From Leucosporidium creatinivorum (Eukaryota; Basidiomycota; Microbotryomycetes; Leucosporidiales; Leucosporidiaceae), in assembly GCA_001600635.1 (NCBI GenBank), contig BCKL01000015.1, forward strand, positions 404,942 to 468,941: 64,000 nucleotides of DNA, in the 5' to 3' direction. Position numbers and translations under genes: made by a program. A model generated the notes under the pieces. It saw nothing but the letters and a program-made list of their open reading frames with translations. It made no database searches and had not been told where the DNA came from. Positions 11,102 through 23,237 of this stretch are shown in pieces (within the stretch, counting starts at the first letter, position 1; every line of letters starts with the position of its first letter).

Positions 11102-14100
11102 AGCTGCGGTAGAGTGCTATACAGACACAATGGTCTAGTGTAGATCAGAGACAGAACCGAGAGTCGAGCCGAGTTGAGGCGACCGCTCCCTTTCGCCGAG
11201 CCTCGTCGACTTGCTCTCCCTCTCCTGTCCCGCTCCCTCTCTCTCCTCCCCTTGTCTCGTCTCGTCTCTTCACTTCCACTCGACGCGTCACACTTGCTAC
11301 AGCTTCACACTCGCCTATCTACGCTGTACCCTCTCCTCTCGCCCACTTCTGCACCTCATCACCTCTCCCTCACCCTCTAATCTGGACCTCGCCTTTCATC
11401 TCGCCTTTCGCCTCTTTCACTCGCTCGCCTCTCTCGCACCTCTCAGCAAGCTAATCTGTCGAAGACAGATATTCGGTGCACGGACAGTGGGAGCAGGGGA
11501 TGAAGTACAGCGCAGCCAGCAGGAGATGGGAGACGGAAGGTCAGCCGAGGGTTGGCTGGTGAGTCGCTGCGATGCGAAGGCTGGAGCTGAGCTGGGCTGT
11601 AGGAGAGTAGGAAAAGTAAGCTCAGGCGGTGTAGATCAGCTGGGATTGAGAGCAGAGCTGAGCTGTAGCCGACGAGGGACAGCCGAGCGCTGATCTAAGC
11701 GACGAGGGGAGCAGCTAAGGGGGCTGCTTCGCTCTTCTCTCTGACGCCGGCGGGTTGCCAGTCTCTTTGAAAGCGTAAAAGGATGCCTACCGCTCATGGC
11801 AAGCTGCTGGTCAGCACACAGCCGACCAGCCGAGCCTCACGCCGAGGTGGACGAGGGGTAGCAGAGCTCGCTGCTGCTCTCCGCTTATATGTCGGGATCT
11901 GCCTGCTGATCAGCTAACTTGAAATTTGGGCTAGCCAATATCAGGATAGTGTGGAGCACAGTAAGGGAAGAGGCGACGAGCCTAGAGCTCAGCGAGCCTC
12001 GCCATCTCCCTCGAGGCCGACGTGGGGAGCAGCTGAGCTGCTTTCTGCTTCGCTTCTGGCGATGAGGGTCGGAGACTGTAGCTTCATACTACATGTTGCC
12101 TTGCTCTCTCCTCTTCCCTGACGCCGAGTGCAAGGTAGGGAAGCAGAGCACCGAGTGCGCGTTCGGCGCCGAGTCGAGGCAGAGGGGAGCGGCTCGGAGC
12201 GCCGTTCTGCCTCTGCTTCTTCGCCCTCGGGAGGCTCGCTCGCTAGGCTCTATCCTTATTGCTTTTTGGCTGCACTGCCGAGATCCACGAAGCGACTAGA
12301 CATTCAAGGACCACCTGGCGAGCAGACGAGCGAGCCGGCGACCGAGCTGAAGCGGTGAGGGGAGCAGCCTGGAGGCTGTTCTCCTACTTCTTCTACTGTA
12401 GGGGCGCGTGTTGAATGAAGCTGGCTGCTCCGCGTCATACTCTGCCAAGAGTCGCAGCAGATTTGCGGCCGTGTCGAACTACTCGAGCCTGCGCCGAGGT
12501 GGGAAGGGGGCGTAGCTGAGCTGCTCTCGCTTTTGCTTCTGTTCTGTTCAGGAGGGTGGGGCCTCGACACGGAAACGCTCTGGGGAGCTCTTCATGGATC
12601 AGCATACCGTGGTATCAGCAGGAGCGACAAGAGGAGTTGCCGAGCCGAGCTGGGAGACGGATCGGCAAGCTACTGGAGGCGGCTTGTCGGTTCGCATCTC
12701 TTTCTTGGCTCTGAGCGCTCATCTACATCTTTTGTCCCTTGCTTCCTTGCGGATCAATCTGCCAAGGGAGCAGAGCGCGCCGCTGGCAATTGGAGCCTTG
12801 TCGCCGAGCAGAGGTCGGAGGGGAACGGTCGCCGACTGTCGCCTTTCGCTTCTACCTTGGCAGTGACTGACGCTCTGAGGTGTCAGCATGCAGCGGTGAC
12901 ACTTGATAGTAGCGGTGACGCCACCAGGAGCAGCAGCAGGCGAGCAGCGTGCGTCGGCCTGAGGCGGGTCGAAGGGATAGCCGAGGGCTGCTGCTCGGCG
13001 CCTGGCTCTAGGTCGCGACCGCAGCGTCGTCAAATGCTGCACATAAATTTGTGCCAAAACAAAGGAGCTATGCGAGGGTAGTGGGGCCAGCAAGTTCTCG
13101 CTCGGGAGCGCCGAGACCTGAGCCGAGGCGGATGGAAGCTGCCCAAGGGGCTGCTTCTGCCACCTCTCGGCCTCGAGCTTTCCCCTTCTCTTCGGAGCTA
13201 CACTACGTGTTTAACTGTCCCCCATGAGAAGCAGAAGAGCTCAGTAGCTGGCCAAGCAGCCTTCGCCGAGATGAGACGGGTGCGCTTGAAAGCGGACTGG
13301 TCTCTTCTCTGTCGATGGAAGTTGGAGGTCAGCTGCTCAAGAGTACAGCCAAAGCCTGAAGGGAGGCTGCGCGGCGTGAAGAGCATCCCCTGGGTAGCTG
13401 TCCCAGTCGGACAGCGCCGAGCTGGTCGCCGAGTTGCTCGCTCTCGCTGCTCCACGTCTTGCCGGTCTGCAGAGGCAGGCTGGAAAAGTGGCGATACTAA
13501 GGTGCGAAACCGGATCGGACACAGCTCCGCTTGGGTCCATCTTTCGCTGTTGTGAGCTCCCTCCCGCAGTCTCGAGCTGCCCTCTGCGCGTCAACATCCC
13601 ACCCATCTGCTCGATGGTGGCGATGGCTGCTGGTGAGCTGGTGTGTTCTGGATCTTCGTCGCTTCAGATGACGTCTGTAGGCTGAGCCCTGCAGCAAGGG
13701 AATTGACGCCCCCGGGGCTACTCTCGGCGCGACCTTTGCCCGTTCTCGCTGCCCTGCGCTGACAAGGTGGCGGAGCGGACTCAATCGGTGGGAACACGAA
13801 AGAGTAAAATGCGACAATTGAGGTATTTCACTTTGCGTCATCGTGCATGAGCTCCCCTGCAGCTCCTCTGCTCCCTCAGCAACAACTGCTCAGGCCTCCC
13901 TCGTCTCGGCGGCTTGCGGAGGCAGGCTGGGAGCTTGGGGTAGCGTAAGGGTAGGTGAGATTGCCAAAAAAATCTCTGGATGCTCATTGCAGTCTGATAG
14001 CGCAGAAGGGGCTGTATTCTGGTGCAGTTCGGTCTCTTCCGAGCCTCGCCACGGCTCACGCGCTCTTCTCGCTGGCCGTGTGCAGGCTAATGGGGCAGGT

Positions 14101-14819
14101 GCTCAAAGCTCACAGCTGTAAATAGCCCTTTTCTACCCTCCCGCGTGTCATATACAGGCCTGAACATGGCTCAGGATCCAATACCCTTCCTTTGGGCGAT
14201 CCTCTGTCGGCGCTCGGCTCGTCTGCAAGGCAGGCAAGGAGGAGGTGGCGCTACCGGTTGTGCGGAGTAGCAAGAGCTGTGTGTTGCACTCTTTTGTATG
14301 CTGTTGACGGCGCTCACCATCTCGCTCCGTCTGATTTGGCTGAGCCTCGCTGCACCCGAGGATGAACGCCGAAAGGCAAAGCGGAACTCTCGCGCCGTCT
14401 GCTGACATCTCGTCCTCTCCTCCCACCCGAGATTTCACGCAAGCTGATCTCTGCCTTCTCTTGCAGCGCACTGAGCTCGACCTGAGCCTCAACATTGCTC
14501 TCGGCGCAGTTCCACCGTTCTCGACGCTCGCGATGCGTGGTGTGCAGCGAAGAAGGATGCGACGGACGACAGGCAGAGAGTAGCAGAGAGGAGGATCAAT
14601 GACACACAAGAAGTCCAGTTAATCAGCCTGTAGGGCTTGAAGCCGGATCTGGCGAGCGCGAAGGACCGAAAGCCGAACCGGCCAGCAGGCTGTATCGCCC
14701 AGGGCCCAAGAGAACCTCCAAAAGACGGCCCCATACTCTCAACAACATCAATACTTCACAGATGACTCTATTGACAGTCACAACTAGTCTCAAGCTCTTC
14801 AGCTCGACCGACTCGGCGC
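11102..14819. other. 3.7-kb gene desert between convergent genes
   Basis: No open frame here shows recognisable protein motifs or a consistent splice pattern; the longer frames look like chance frames in GC-rich DNA. The region includes the 3' untranslated parts of its two convergent neighbours. Its main content is the hairpin-unit array at 11690-13190. Beyond about 13.2 kb, weaker traces of the same units (near 13430 and 13860) and scattered GCGCCGAG octamers occur. Confidence 0.7.
11690..13190 (+). repeat. intergenic hairpin-unit array
   Basis: About nine degenerate units of 50-60 bp recur every 145-175 bp. Their GAGCAG-type cores lie near 11709, 11858, 12027, 12187, 12362, 12510, 12670, 12822 and 13135. 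The general form is CGCCGAG, a purine-rich arm ending GGGGAGCAGC, a loop of 3-12 bases, then GCTGCT and a pyrimidine-rich arm like CGCTTCTGCTTC. The clearest copy is at 12012-12058. It is the same family, and the same sense relative to the transcript strand, as the array in the VMA16 intron. Linkers are not conserved. Confidence 0.65.
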
Positions 14820-16536
14820 TCAGAGCTTGTTCTTCTCGCGTTCGACGTGGATGACGATCTGCAAGTCGACCTGCGTTAGCTTCGTTTTTTATAGAAGCTT
14901 GAGAGCGCCCACACACCTTGCCAAACTGTCCTCCCGCCTTCATGAGCTTGAAACCCTCCTCGGCATCCTCGAGCGAAGGAAGGACAGTGTGGACGACGGG
15001 ACGGATCTTGTGCTGGTCCACAAACTTGACGGCCTTCTCAAACTCTTCGCGCGAGCCCATGGTGGATCCTGCGCCAAGCTAAGGATCAGCTCTGGCCCTG
15101 CGTGGAACGAAAGCCGAAAGCTCACCCTTGAACTCGCAGTTCTTCAATACGAAGCCCATGCCGACTGAGACGTCTCCGCCGGCGGTCATACCGTAGCAAG
15201 AGATGATGCCACCGTTCTTGAGAAGACGAGTAGCTTGGTTGACAATGCTTCCTCCGCCCGAGTCGACGACGGAGTCGAGGTAAGGTCGGTCGGAGGGGAG
15301 GAGAGCTTGCAGTTTCTTGGGCCAGGCGGCTGTGGGCAGAAACGGGTGAGCTCACGAGAGCGTAGAGAGAGGCTCCTGAGCGTACCATCCTTGTAGCTGA
15401 CACCGCCCTTGGCACCGAGCTCAACGGCGCGCTTGATCTTGTCCTCCGAGCTGGACGAGACCTACGTTGGAGTGGGGTCAGTGATCACTGAGCAGGAAGC
15501 GTCGACAACCTCAGAGCCTTCTGCTCACCCAGACGTTGGCACCTGAATCACACGAAGAGCTCGTCAGCGCCGAAACGTTAGCGAGGAACGAGAAGGCCCA
15601 GCTCACCAGCAGCGACACAGAACTGAAGAGCGGTGATGGCGACTCCTCCTCCGATGCCGGTGATGAAGACGTTCTGTCCTTTTTCAACCTTGGCCTTGGT
15701 GAAGACGGCACTGTTAATGAGCGAGAAGTCAGCTCGAGAAGCATCGCCGAGCGAGAAGCCGACTCACCGATACGCCGTCAGCCCACCAAGCGGTAGAGCA
15801 GCAGCCTCACTCCATCCTTCTTTCCCTCGTCCAGCAAAGTGCTTGGGAGCAGCAACAACATCATCCTTGCCGACAACGATGTACTCGGCGAAGGTGCCTC
15901 GGCCACCCGTCTGACGCTGAGATCCGAGAATTCCCCAGTCGCCTTCGGGGCCGAGCTCCGACTTGGTCCATCCTACAGCGGGAGCAACGAGCACCGCCTG
16001 GTCGTGCAGCGGGTGGCCGCGAGTGAGAACGATTCCAACTGCGTCGGCTCCCATCGTCGAAGGCGTGTCGTCCGTGGTGAAGATGGCGCCTGGGTACATA
16101 CTCTGGCGTAAGAAGACATCTCGGTGGTTGAATGCCGCGGCGATAATCTTGACTAGGACTTGGCCTTCGCCAGCGACTGGGACTGCGAGCGGAGAGCGAC
16201 TGGTCAGCTTTCGCTTCGGCGCGGTCCGTGTTTGCTCCGCTGTAGAGCCGAGTCCCTGGAGCATCTTAAAGTCGTCCAGTGACGCTGTCCCGTAGCCTGC
16301 ACCGCGCCCGAACACCCTGCAGCTTAACGCGCTCATCGTCATCTCCTGCCGGCACAACAAGCACCGTTCTGCCTGCTTCTACTCGTCCGGCAGCAGCGGC
16401 ATTGACATGCAAACCTCCAAGAAGCCCCACTGGTGCTCGGACACTCACTGGCAAGATCCACGAGCTTGGTAGGGTGCCAGCAGCTCGGCCCCGGCTTGAA
16501 GTCGCCGGTAGATTTAACGAGGGTGAGGCTCTTCAT
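14820..16536 (-). CDS. medium-chain dehydrogenase/reductase, zinc-free (YogA-like)
   Basis: An NAD(P)H-dependent oxidoreductase of the quinone-reductase-like MDR group, about 340 residues. Exon 1 (16449-16536) gives MKSLTLVKSTGDF; a 266-bp intron follows, and exon 2 resumes with VAGEGQVLVKI, the usual first strand of the catalytic domain. AAFNHRD and GADAVGIV follow, then the Rossmann fold with ITGIGGG-like and GAKGG segments, and the end is FGK-IVIHVEREKNKL. The structural and catalytic zinc Cys/His sets of alcohol dehydrogenases are not seen. An in-frame ATG six codons upstream (16554) could also be the start; 16536 has the better context (ACCATGA). The closest known style is the fungal YogA zinc-type alcohol dehydrogenase-like family. 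The physiological substrate is unknown. Confidence 0.85.
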
Positions 16537-16814
16537 GGTGTCTCCCTGGGGCATGAGAGTACTGCGAGTGATACGAGAGAGTTCGCTGTGCTCTGCGGTG
16601 AGGTGAAGTGACGAGGCGAAGTGAGGGGAGGAAGGTGAAAGTGATTCGCGCGCAGCTCGGCAGTGGGGCCCTGGGGCAAGGGGCTTCGCTCTTCTCGAGG
16701 CTAGGGTCTCGCGCAAGGAATAGACATATAGATACAGGTGATGTGGCATGTCCCCGAAGCCCCGACCTCTCCGTCTCCTCCTCCTTTATTCCCCCTTCGC
16801 CGAACCCTCCTCAG

Positions 16815-19673
16815 CTACATCTCCTCCGCTCCTTCCTGTCGTCCATAGTCGCAAACGATCCTAGGCGTAGGGTAGAAGGGCTTGGTACGCTTGTCCTTGA
16901 CTCGATGGGTGATCTCGCGAACCTGCGAGTCAAGCAAACGCAGAGGGTCAGCCTCGTTCGCCGACGGAGAGAGAAACCCTAAGCGAACTCACCAGCTGGC
17001 GCCACTCCCAAAGCTCTAGATCCTTCTCGTAGACAGGGAAGTCGAGCCAACGGAAGGCCTTGCCCTTCTCATCGAGCTGTTCGAGCGTGGCCTTGTCCTC
17101 GTCGAGCTCGGCGGCGGCCAGGATCGCCTTGACGACGGTCGTAAACTGCCTTCCGATGGCTTCGGAGACGTCGAGGGCCGAGTCCGTGTAAGTCCTGGAC
17201 GACTCCCAAGAGGAGGTTTGATGAAGCCCATGGTTGAGCACGGCGGGATAAGGTTTGACGTCCACGCTGAACGCCTCGCGGCCTCGAGCTGTCCAGGAGC
17301 GGTGGAAGAAGAAGAAGTGGGAAGTGATATGGTCGAAAGAGTAGCCGACGTCAAAAGCGGCGAGCTCCTCGAGGTCGGTGAGAGTAGAGTAGTTGACGAC
17401 ATCATTGTAAGCGAAGGCGAGAAGGTCGCCGAGCTCGAGCTTTGGCGGAACGAATAGGCCTCGATGAGCGGCTCGGACGAGCGCCATCATCCGGAGCCGG
17501 TCCATGTAGCATCCTTGGGAAGCGTGCTCAATGATGTCGGCCTCTGCAGCGCTCCAAAGTGCCTCGTCCACGAAGGCGTTGTCGGCCTCCCAAAAGACGG
17601 CGACGGGAGGGAGGTCGAGGAAGACCTCGAACCGGGGGCAGTACAGCGACTCCTTGGTGGTGAGGCTGGCGACGAACCGCTCGTAGTAGGGGCGGACAAG
17701 CTGTTTACGCTCGTGCTGTCTGCTCCTCAGAGCGCACTCCTCGGGGAACGCCTTGTTGCGGGCCATCCTGTCGACAATCGCGTCGTGCAGCTCGCTCCAG
17801 CCTGGGAGATGGGAAGCACGGTCAGTGACGGCGCGCTCGCGAACTGGCGAAGCTCATCACCCTCAAGATCTTCCGCAGGCGAGACGGTGGGAGTGCTCCG
17901 AGCCGGGCCAAGTTCGAGCCAGTACGAGATCCTGCGCGTCAAAACGGTCAAGGAGAGCAAGAGTAGGTCAAGTCATTGGGCTGGCTCACTCAGCCTCGGT
18001 CCATCCCAGATCTAGAAGCTGAGGTGTGTGTCTGCGAGAAGGGAAAGCGTCAGCGCCTCGTCGACCAACTTCGTTCAGCGCCGACAACCTACACCTCGTT
18101 GTCTGCTCGGAACGCTTTATGCTGGCGCGCATATTCGATTGCTCGAGGACTTCGGTACTCTTTGCGCCAAGTCTCCACAGCCTGGGCCAGCACGTCCGAT
18201 TCCTGCGAAGTATCGAAGTGAGCGCCGCGCCGGATCATCTCAAGGTTCAAACTCACCTCGTACAGCTTAGCGAGCTGGAGAGCCTTGTCCTTGACGAACG
18301 CATCGACCCGACTCATTCCTGTGGGTACATCCTCCGCCGCGAGTCGACGAGTGCGAGTGCGCGACGACTTCGTCCGCTGAGAAGCCATCGCCTCTAGCTC
18401 GTCCTCATCGTTGAGCTCAAAAAGCTGGTGACTTGATGCCTCGAGCTCCGCGATCAAGCAGTACACTGTTCAGAGAACGGTCAGTGTTCTGCCAGTAGTT
18501 GTGAGAAGCCGAATACGAACCCGATGCAGAGGCTCCGTATCCGGGCATCTTGCGGCGGTCGCCTATACAAGGGCGAGGGATTAGTCTCGCAGTCGTGTCG
18601 GATTTCCAGCTTCAGACTGACGCCGATTGCCGAGGCAGCATTCGGAAGCGCGAGGGTGGATGGAAGGGAACATGACTCGGCTCTTCGTACGATCCTTCGC
18701 GACGACACTGTAGAGATCATGCATTAGCGGCGAAGAGTGAGAGGTATCATCAGTGATACTCACAGCTGCAAACGGCACGTCGAGCAGAGGCGGGTCCGAA
18801 AGTAGCAGTCGAGCTCTCCTCGTCTCACCGAACATTCCTGCGAGAGTCGTCAGTGCATCAGCAGCGACCTCACTGCACCGAGCCTGGGCACTCACCCAGC
18901 ATGCACGACCAAAGACGAGGACGGCAAACTTAATCTCGCTGAAGCCGGTGAGCGAAGGCAGCTTCGCTCGGCGCCGAACGGCGGCCCAGATGGCTTGGGC
19001 GCGGTTCGAGAGAAGGAAGTCCCGCCAGATCCGGGAGGTACGACAGAGGTTCATTAAATCTTTCGGACCGAGATGGGTGCAGATCTGGGGACGTCGGAAG
19101 AGGTGAGCGGCGCTTCGGAGGAAGGCATGTGCCAAGAAGCTCACCTCGGCGAGCAGCTCGACGGGCAGGGCCAGCGCTAGCTCGAGGACGGGCGAGAGCT
19201 TATCTGCGCGTTTCTTTGCGCCTTGGATGTTGTAAGCCGTCCTGAACATGCTCTTTGACTTGGTCTTGGCCGCTTTTGCTATGAGGAGAGCCGAGAGCAA
19301 GTCAGCGCCGAGACTCGCAGATCTCATATCTCAGAGCGAGGAAACTGTTCAGTGTGGCTCTTGAAGCCCCGCAACGCCGTCCATCCCAGTCGTGCCGTGC
19401 TGCAGCGCCCACGGGCAGTGCTTGGGACGCGCCGTCGTCTCCTTCAGCTCCTCAGCAGCCTACTGGCGGAAACAGAGCAGTATGAGACTACTTGACGCTC
19501 CTTCATCTCTTCCCCATTACCCTGTGCCAACGAGAGGGCCCACTCGGTCTTCACCTCACTGCAGACTCACCTGTCCTGGCCGCAACACGCTCCTCCTGGT
19601 CGATATCGACATCGCTATCGACCTCTCGGTAGCTGACTGATGCTTTGGTGCTATTCCGACGAGATCCGGTCAT
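16815..19673 (-). CDS. F-box / CxxC protein, family copy A
   Basis: One of three related genes in the window. Its N terminus carries YREVDSDVDIDQEE, like copy C. An F-box-like segment follows (LPVELLAE, then ICTHLGPKDLMNL...FLLSNRAQAIW), then FAVLVFGRAC and a CWEC...CSTC pair, then a helical R/E/K-rich stretch. The C-terminal half has FEVFLDLPPVAVFW and ends WLDFPVYEKDLELWEW with a short last exon (stop at 16815). F-box proteins normally link substrates to SCF ubiquitin ligases through Skp1. The intron that splits the first CxxC after its second residue is shared with copies B and C. The first intron region (about 19285-19570) is long and may hide an extra exon; exon borders there are uncertain. 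The function is not known. Confidence 0.75.
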
Positions 19674-19853
19674 CGCGAGTCGAGAGTCGAAGCAGAATCG
19701 AGGTAGCGGGAAGAGCGAGAGCTGAGAGAGGCGGACGCTGAGGACAAGTCGCGTCGAAAGTTGGGTCGAATGGAGCGGAGTAGGTACATTGCTAGTCAGA
19801 CAACAGTCTAATTTAGTGGTACATGTGCTCCCACGTTTCCTGCTGGACCCAGA

Positions 19854-22800
19854 TCACTCCAAGCCCCTCTCGGCTTCGGCGCTCGTCCTCGACTCCGCCT
19901 CTGCAGCGAGTCGTTGCGCTTTCTTGCGCTGCCACATACCTCGAATCAAGGAGACGAGCTGCTTCTCCCCCGCTTTGAAGTTGGCTGGGTTGGAAGGGAT
20001 GGGTCAGCGAGTGCACGGCGACCGAAGGCGAGGACTCACCCTTAGCCAACGAGATCATCTTGTCCGTCTCCTCCTCAGTGTACTCAAAGCGCCATGTAGA
20101 CCAAACTTCGGTGACGTTCTCGAGCTCGGGTCCTCCGGTAAGTGGGAAGTAGCTGCGAGGCGAACGCGGTCAGTCAATCGCTCGGCGCCGAAGCAGCAGA
20201 AGGCCGTTAATCACGCCAAAGCGATGCCATCCCTCGCGACGACGTCCTCAACGGTAGGGTTGTCGTTCCTGCAGCTCGTGTCCTCCTCCTTGCTCGAGCC
20301 GATCCAAATGCTGCAGGCGAGGAAGGAGAAGGGGAAGGGGGAGGAGGTCAAGTCAGCCGGGAGTCCTTGTGTACACGAGTCGCGCTCCGCTCTCAAGCGC
20401 AAAAAAGAAGGAGAGATAAGCAGAGAAAGAGAAGGACCGACACTCACTTGCACTTGCCCAAAGGCGGCTCCTTCGCCGAGCTCTCGGGCATAGGCTTATT
20501 CTCCTTCTGCTCCTCATCCTGCTCCTCACCATCCTTCCATCCCGAGCTGTGCGGTCCACTCCCCACTGGCGGCGGCTGAGGATTGACCTCCTGCTTCCTA
20601 TGCGGCGGATGACCTGCCGCCGCTTCTTCCTGCGCTTTCGCTTGGTCGACCTTGAGCGCCGCGGTGTCGGGGTCGGAGGTGGTCGCTGCTTCGGGGTCGG
20701 GGAAGAGGGAGGTGGCGTCGATACGGGGCCAGAGATGGAGGGAGCGCTGCTCGGCGTATTCGGCGGCTCGAGAGAACCAGAGATCTTGGGAGTCGGCGCT
20801 GGCGTCGAGGGCGAGGAGGATGTCGCAGTCGCGGCGGAAGAGTGGGAGGTAGGGGAGGTTGAGGTTCGCTCCTGCGAAGAGAAGATGTCAGTTGAGCTCT
20901 CGTACACGAGAACACGGGACTCACCAGCATCCATGAATCCCAGAGTATCATGCTTGGTAATATTCTCCGGCGACCCCTCCCTCAGCTTGCCATCCAACCC
21001 TTTCAAAAAGTTTGGTAGCTCGGCGGGCGGGAAAGGGTGGATCGCGTCGAGTTGCGCCTGATTGTTCTGTACGAACGTGCTGATCGTACCCCAGAAGGGG
21101 AGGGCGGTGAGGAGGGGGCGGACTTCGTTGTAGTACTGTTGGGAAGGGAGAGCAAGATCAGCGAGTGTTCGGCGGCGCCTGGGGGGTGGAAAAGGCTCAC
21201 GCTGAAGAGGGTGGCGCAGAAGGCGGAGGCGAAGATGCTATGCGGGATATGAGACCGAAAGAGTCAGCGGAAGGCCGAGCGAAGGGAGGGCGAGTGAGAA
21301 GGGCTCAGCGGACGAGGAAGCTCGGCGTGGATCTGTCGGGGAAGACGAGGAACAGGCGACTCACCCGGACATGACGGTCAAGCTGAGCTCAGGTATCCGT
21401 TCCGTACTCTTGCCATTCTCGAACAGTCGACCGAGCGCCCAAGTCGGGATCCAAGCGCCGAGCTCGTCGCAGCCGACCTCTGCAGGACAAGAAGAGGGTC
21501 AGCTCGTCTCGCAGCGAGCGAAGCGATCAGAAGAGCGGGGGAACGCACCATAAGGCGACACCTCAAACCACATCCACCTCCCCTCCCTAACGACCAACTC
21601 CTTCCTCCTCTCCTCCAACCTCTTCTTCTCCTTCTCCTGCTTGCCCGTAAACCCCAAACTCCCACTAACGCTCTTCTTCATCCTATCCATCAACTTCTCC
21701 TGCTCCTCCTCTAGTTCCTTGAGATTGGGCAACTCGTGGCGGATGGCGCAGTAGATGGGGAGGGGGTGGGAACCATCGTCGGTCAGGTGTCGTTGGTGCG
21801 AGATTTTGAGGTGGTTGTGCGTGAGAGTGGAGAGATCTGAGGGGACGTAGAGGCGCGCGGAGACGAGGGTGCCGTAGGCGTCAACGCTATGGAGGTAGAG
21901 CGTTAGCAAGGTTCAGCTCGGCGGGAGAAGGGAAAGCTGAGAGGACGAACATGGACACCTCGCCAGCTTTGCTCGACTGCTTAAGGACCGCTCCCGAGAG
22001 CAGGTACTGCGCGAGAGGAAGTCGGTCAGCCTTCGCACTCTTCTTACTCCCTCGGCGCTGCTCGAGCTCACCTGACTCGTCGGCTGGTTCGTCAACAACT
22101 CCACCGTACTCGGGTCCAAGAACGGCGTAGTGATCCTCTCCCTAACATGCTTGATCGTCTTGTCGATGTCTCCTCCTCCGACCGAGTACATCGTATTGAG
22201 CGCCCAGCACGAGCCCGAGACGGCCGAGACGAATGAGATGAGATCCCAGAGGCCGGTCTCTTTGGCTGCGGAGATGGAGCCGAGGGTGGAGACCATCGCT
22301 GGGGAAGTAAGATGGGTTAGATCCGCGAGCAGAGCGATGGGTGAGGAGCCAGGACGAACCTCGGTAGCCTCCTCCGCTGCCGGCCATGGCGATGACGGGG
22401 ATGTCCTCCACCCTGACCTCGCTCTCATCAACGCCCATCAACTTGGCAAAAGGCTTGAGCGCCGCCTCCTTCCTATTCCTAAGGAAAGCTCGCTCGGAAA
22501 GGCCCAGCTCGGTCCCTGCGAATCCAGGCGGTCAGCCTTTCGCCGAGCGCCGAGTGAAGGCCCAAAAGCTCACCTAACCGCACCGTAGCATCCCACCCAA
22601 CCTCCTCATTAATCCTCTCATCATCCTTCCCCGCCAGAATCTTAGCTACCGTGCTCCCCTCCCCTCCGCTCAACTCATTCCCCAAATCGCCAAAGCTCTT
22701 GCTCAGCTTGCTCAAACTATCCGACCAATTCTTGATAGTAGCATTGAGGTCCGGAATAGGGATATCGGGTATCGATACAGATGGCAGCTTGGGCAGCGAC

Positions 22801-23090
22801 AAGTCGGGCAGAGAAGGGAGGGAGAAGAGCGAGCTGTCCTTGTCCTCCTCTTTAGGCTGTTTCTGCTCCTCGCAGAGCAGAGTAGTACTGCTGAATCCAC
22901 GAGTTTGCTGTCGATGTAACGCGTAGGCTGATCCAGCTGCTAAGACGGCAGCGACGCTCAACGTCAGCGAGCTGTTGACGTTGTGAGCTGGGCGGAGGCG
23001 GGATTGGGTCGAGAGAGGGCGTAAGAGAGGCATGTGCTGTCCTCCTCGTCGATTGAGAGCGTACAGCGGTCGTGCTGGCGGACGGAGCAT
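19854..23090 (-). CDS. cPLA2-type phospholipase, mitochondrial-type N terminus
   Basis: A lysophospholipase/cytosolic phospholipase A2 catalytic-domain protein of roughly 750-800 residues in many exons. Key sites are the oxyanion loop AGSGGGYR-AMVSTLGS (joined across an intron near 22360), the nucleophile block VSAVSGSCWALN (the Ser in SGS) and the Asp-bearing GFMDAG followed by NLPYLPLFRRDCDILLALD. Before the catalytic part lies a basic N terminus (MLRPPARPLYALNRRG...STQSRLRP) and a hydrophobic stretch (LTLSVAAVLAAGSAYAL), which together resemble a mitochondrial presequence plus inner-membrane anchor. It should hydrolyse phospholipid acyl chains, perhaps in mitochondria. The C-terminal end is basic/acidic and ends at 19854. 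One donor is the rare GTTCGT. Confidence 0.88.
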
Positions 23091-23237
23091 CGTAGCGAGG
23101 TGAGCGGAGCAGGCGAAGAGGAAGGAGGGAGAGAGGGCGGGAGACCGTTCGGAGGGGCGATCCAATAGAAAAGGAGGCTTTGCTCGCCGACAACAAGATG
23201 TAGCGTTATATCGCACTACAAGACTGCTTATTACTGC

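Noticed and set aside
12533-13081. Plus-strand frame of 182 codons in the desert
   Set aside because: No motif and no splice pattern; it crosses several hairpin units, so it is probably chance.
11102-14819. Desert as a remnant of a transposable element
   Set aside because: No transposase, reverse transcriptase, terminal repeats or target-site duplication could be seen; a very old relic cannot be excluded.
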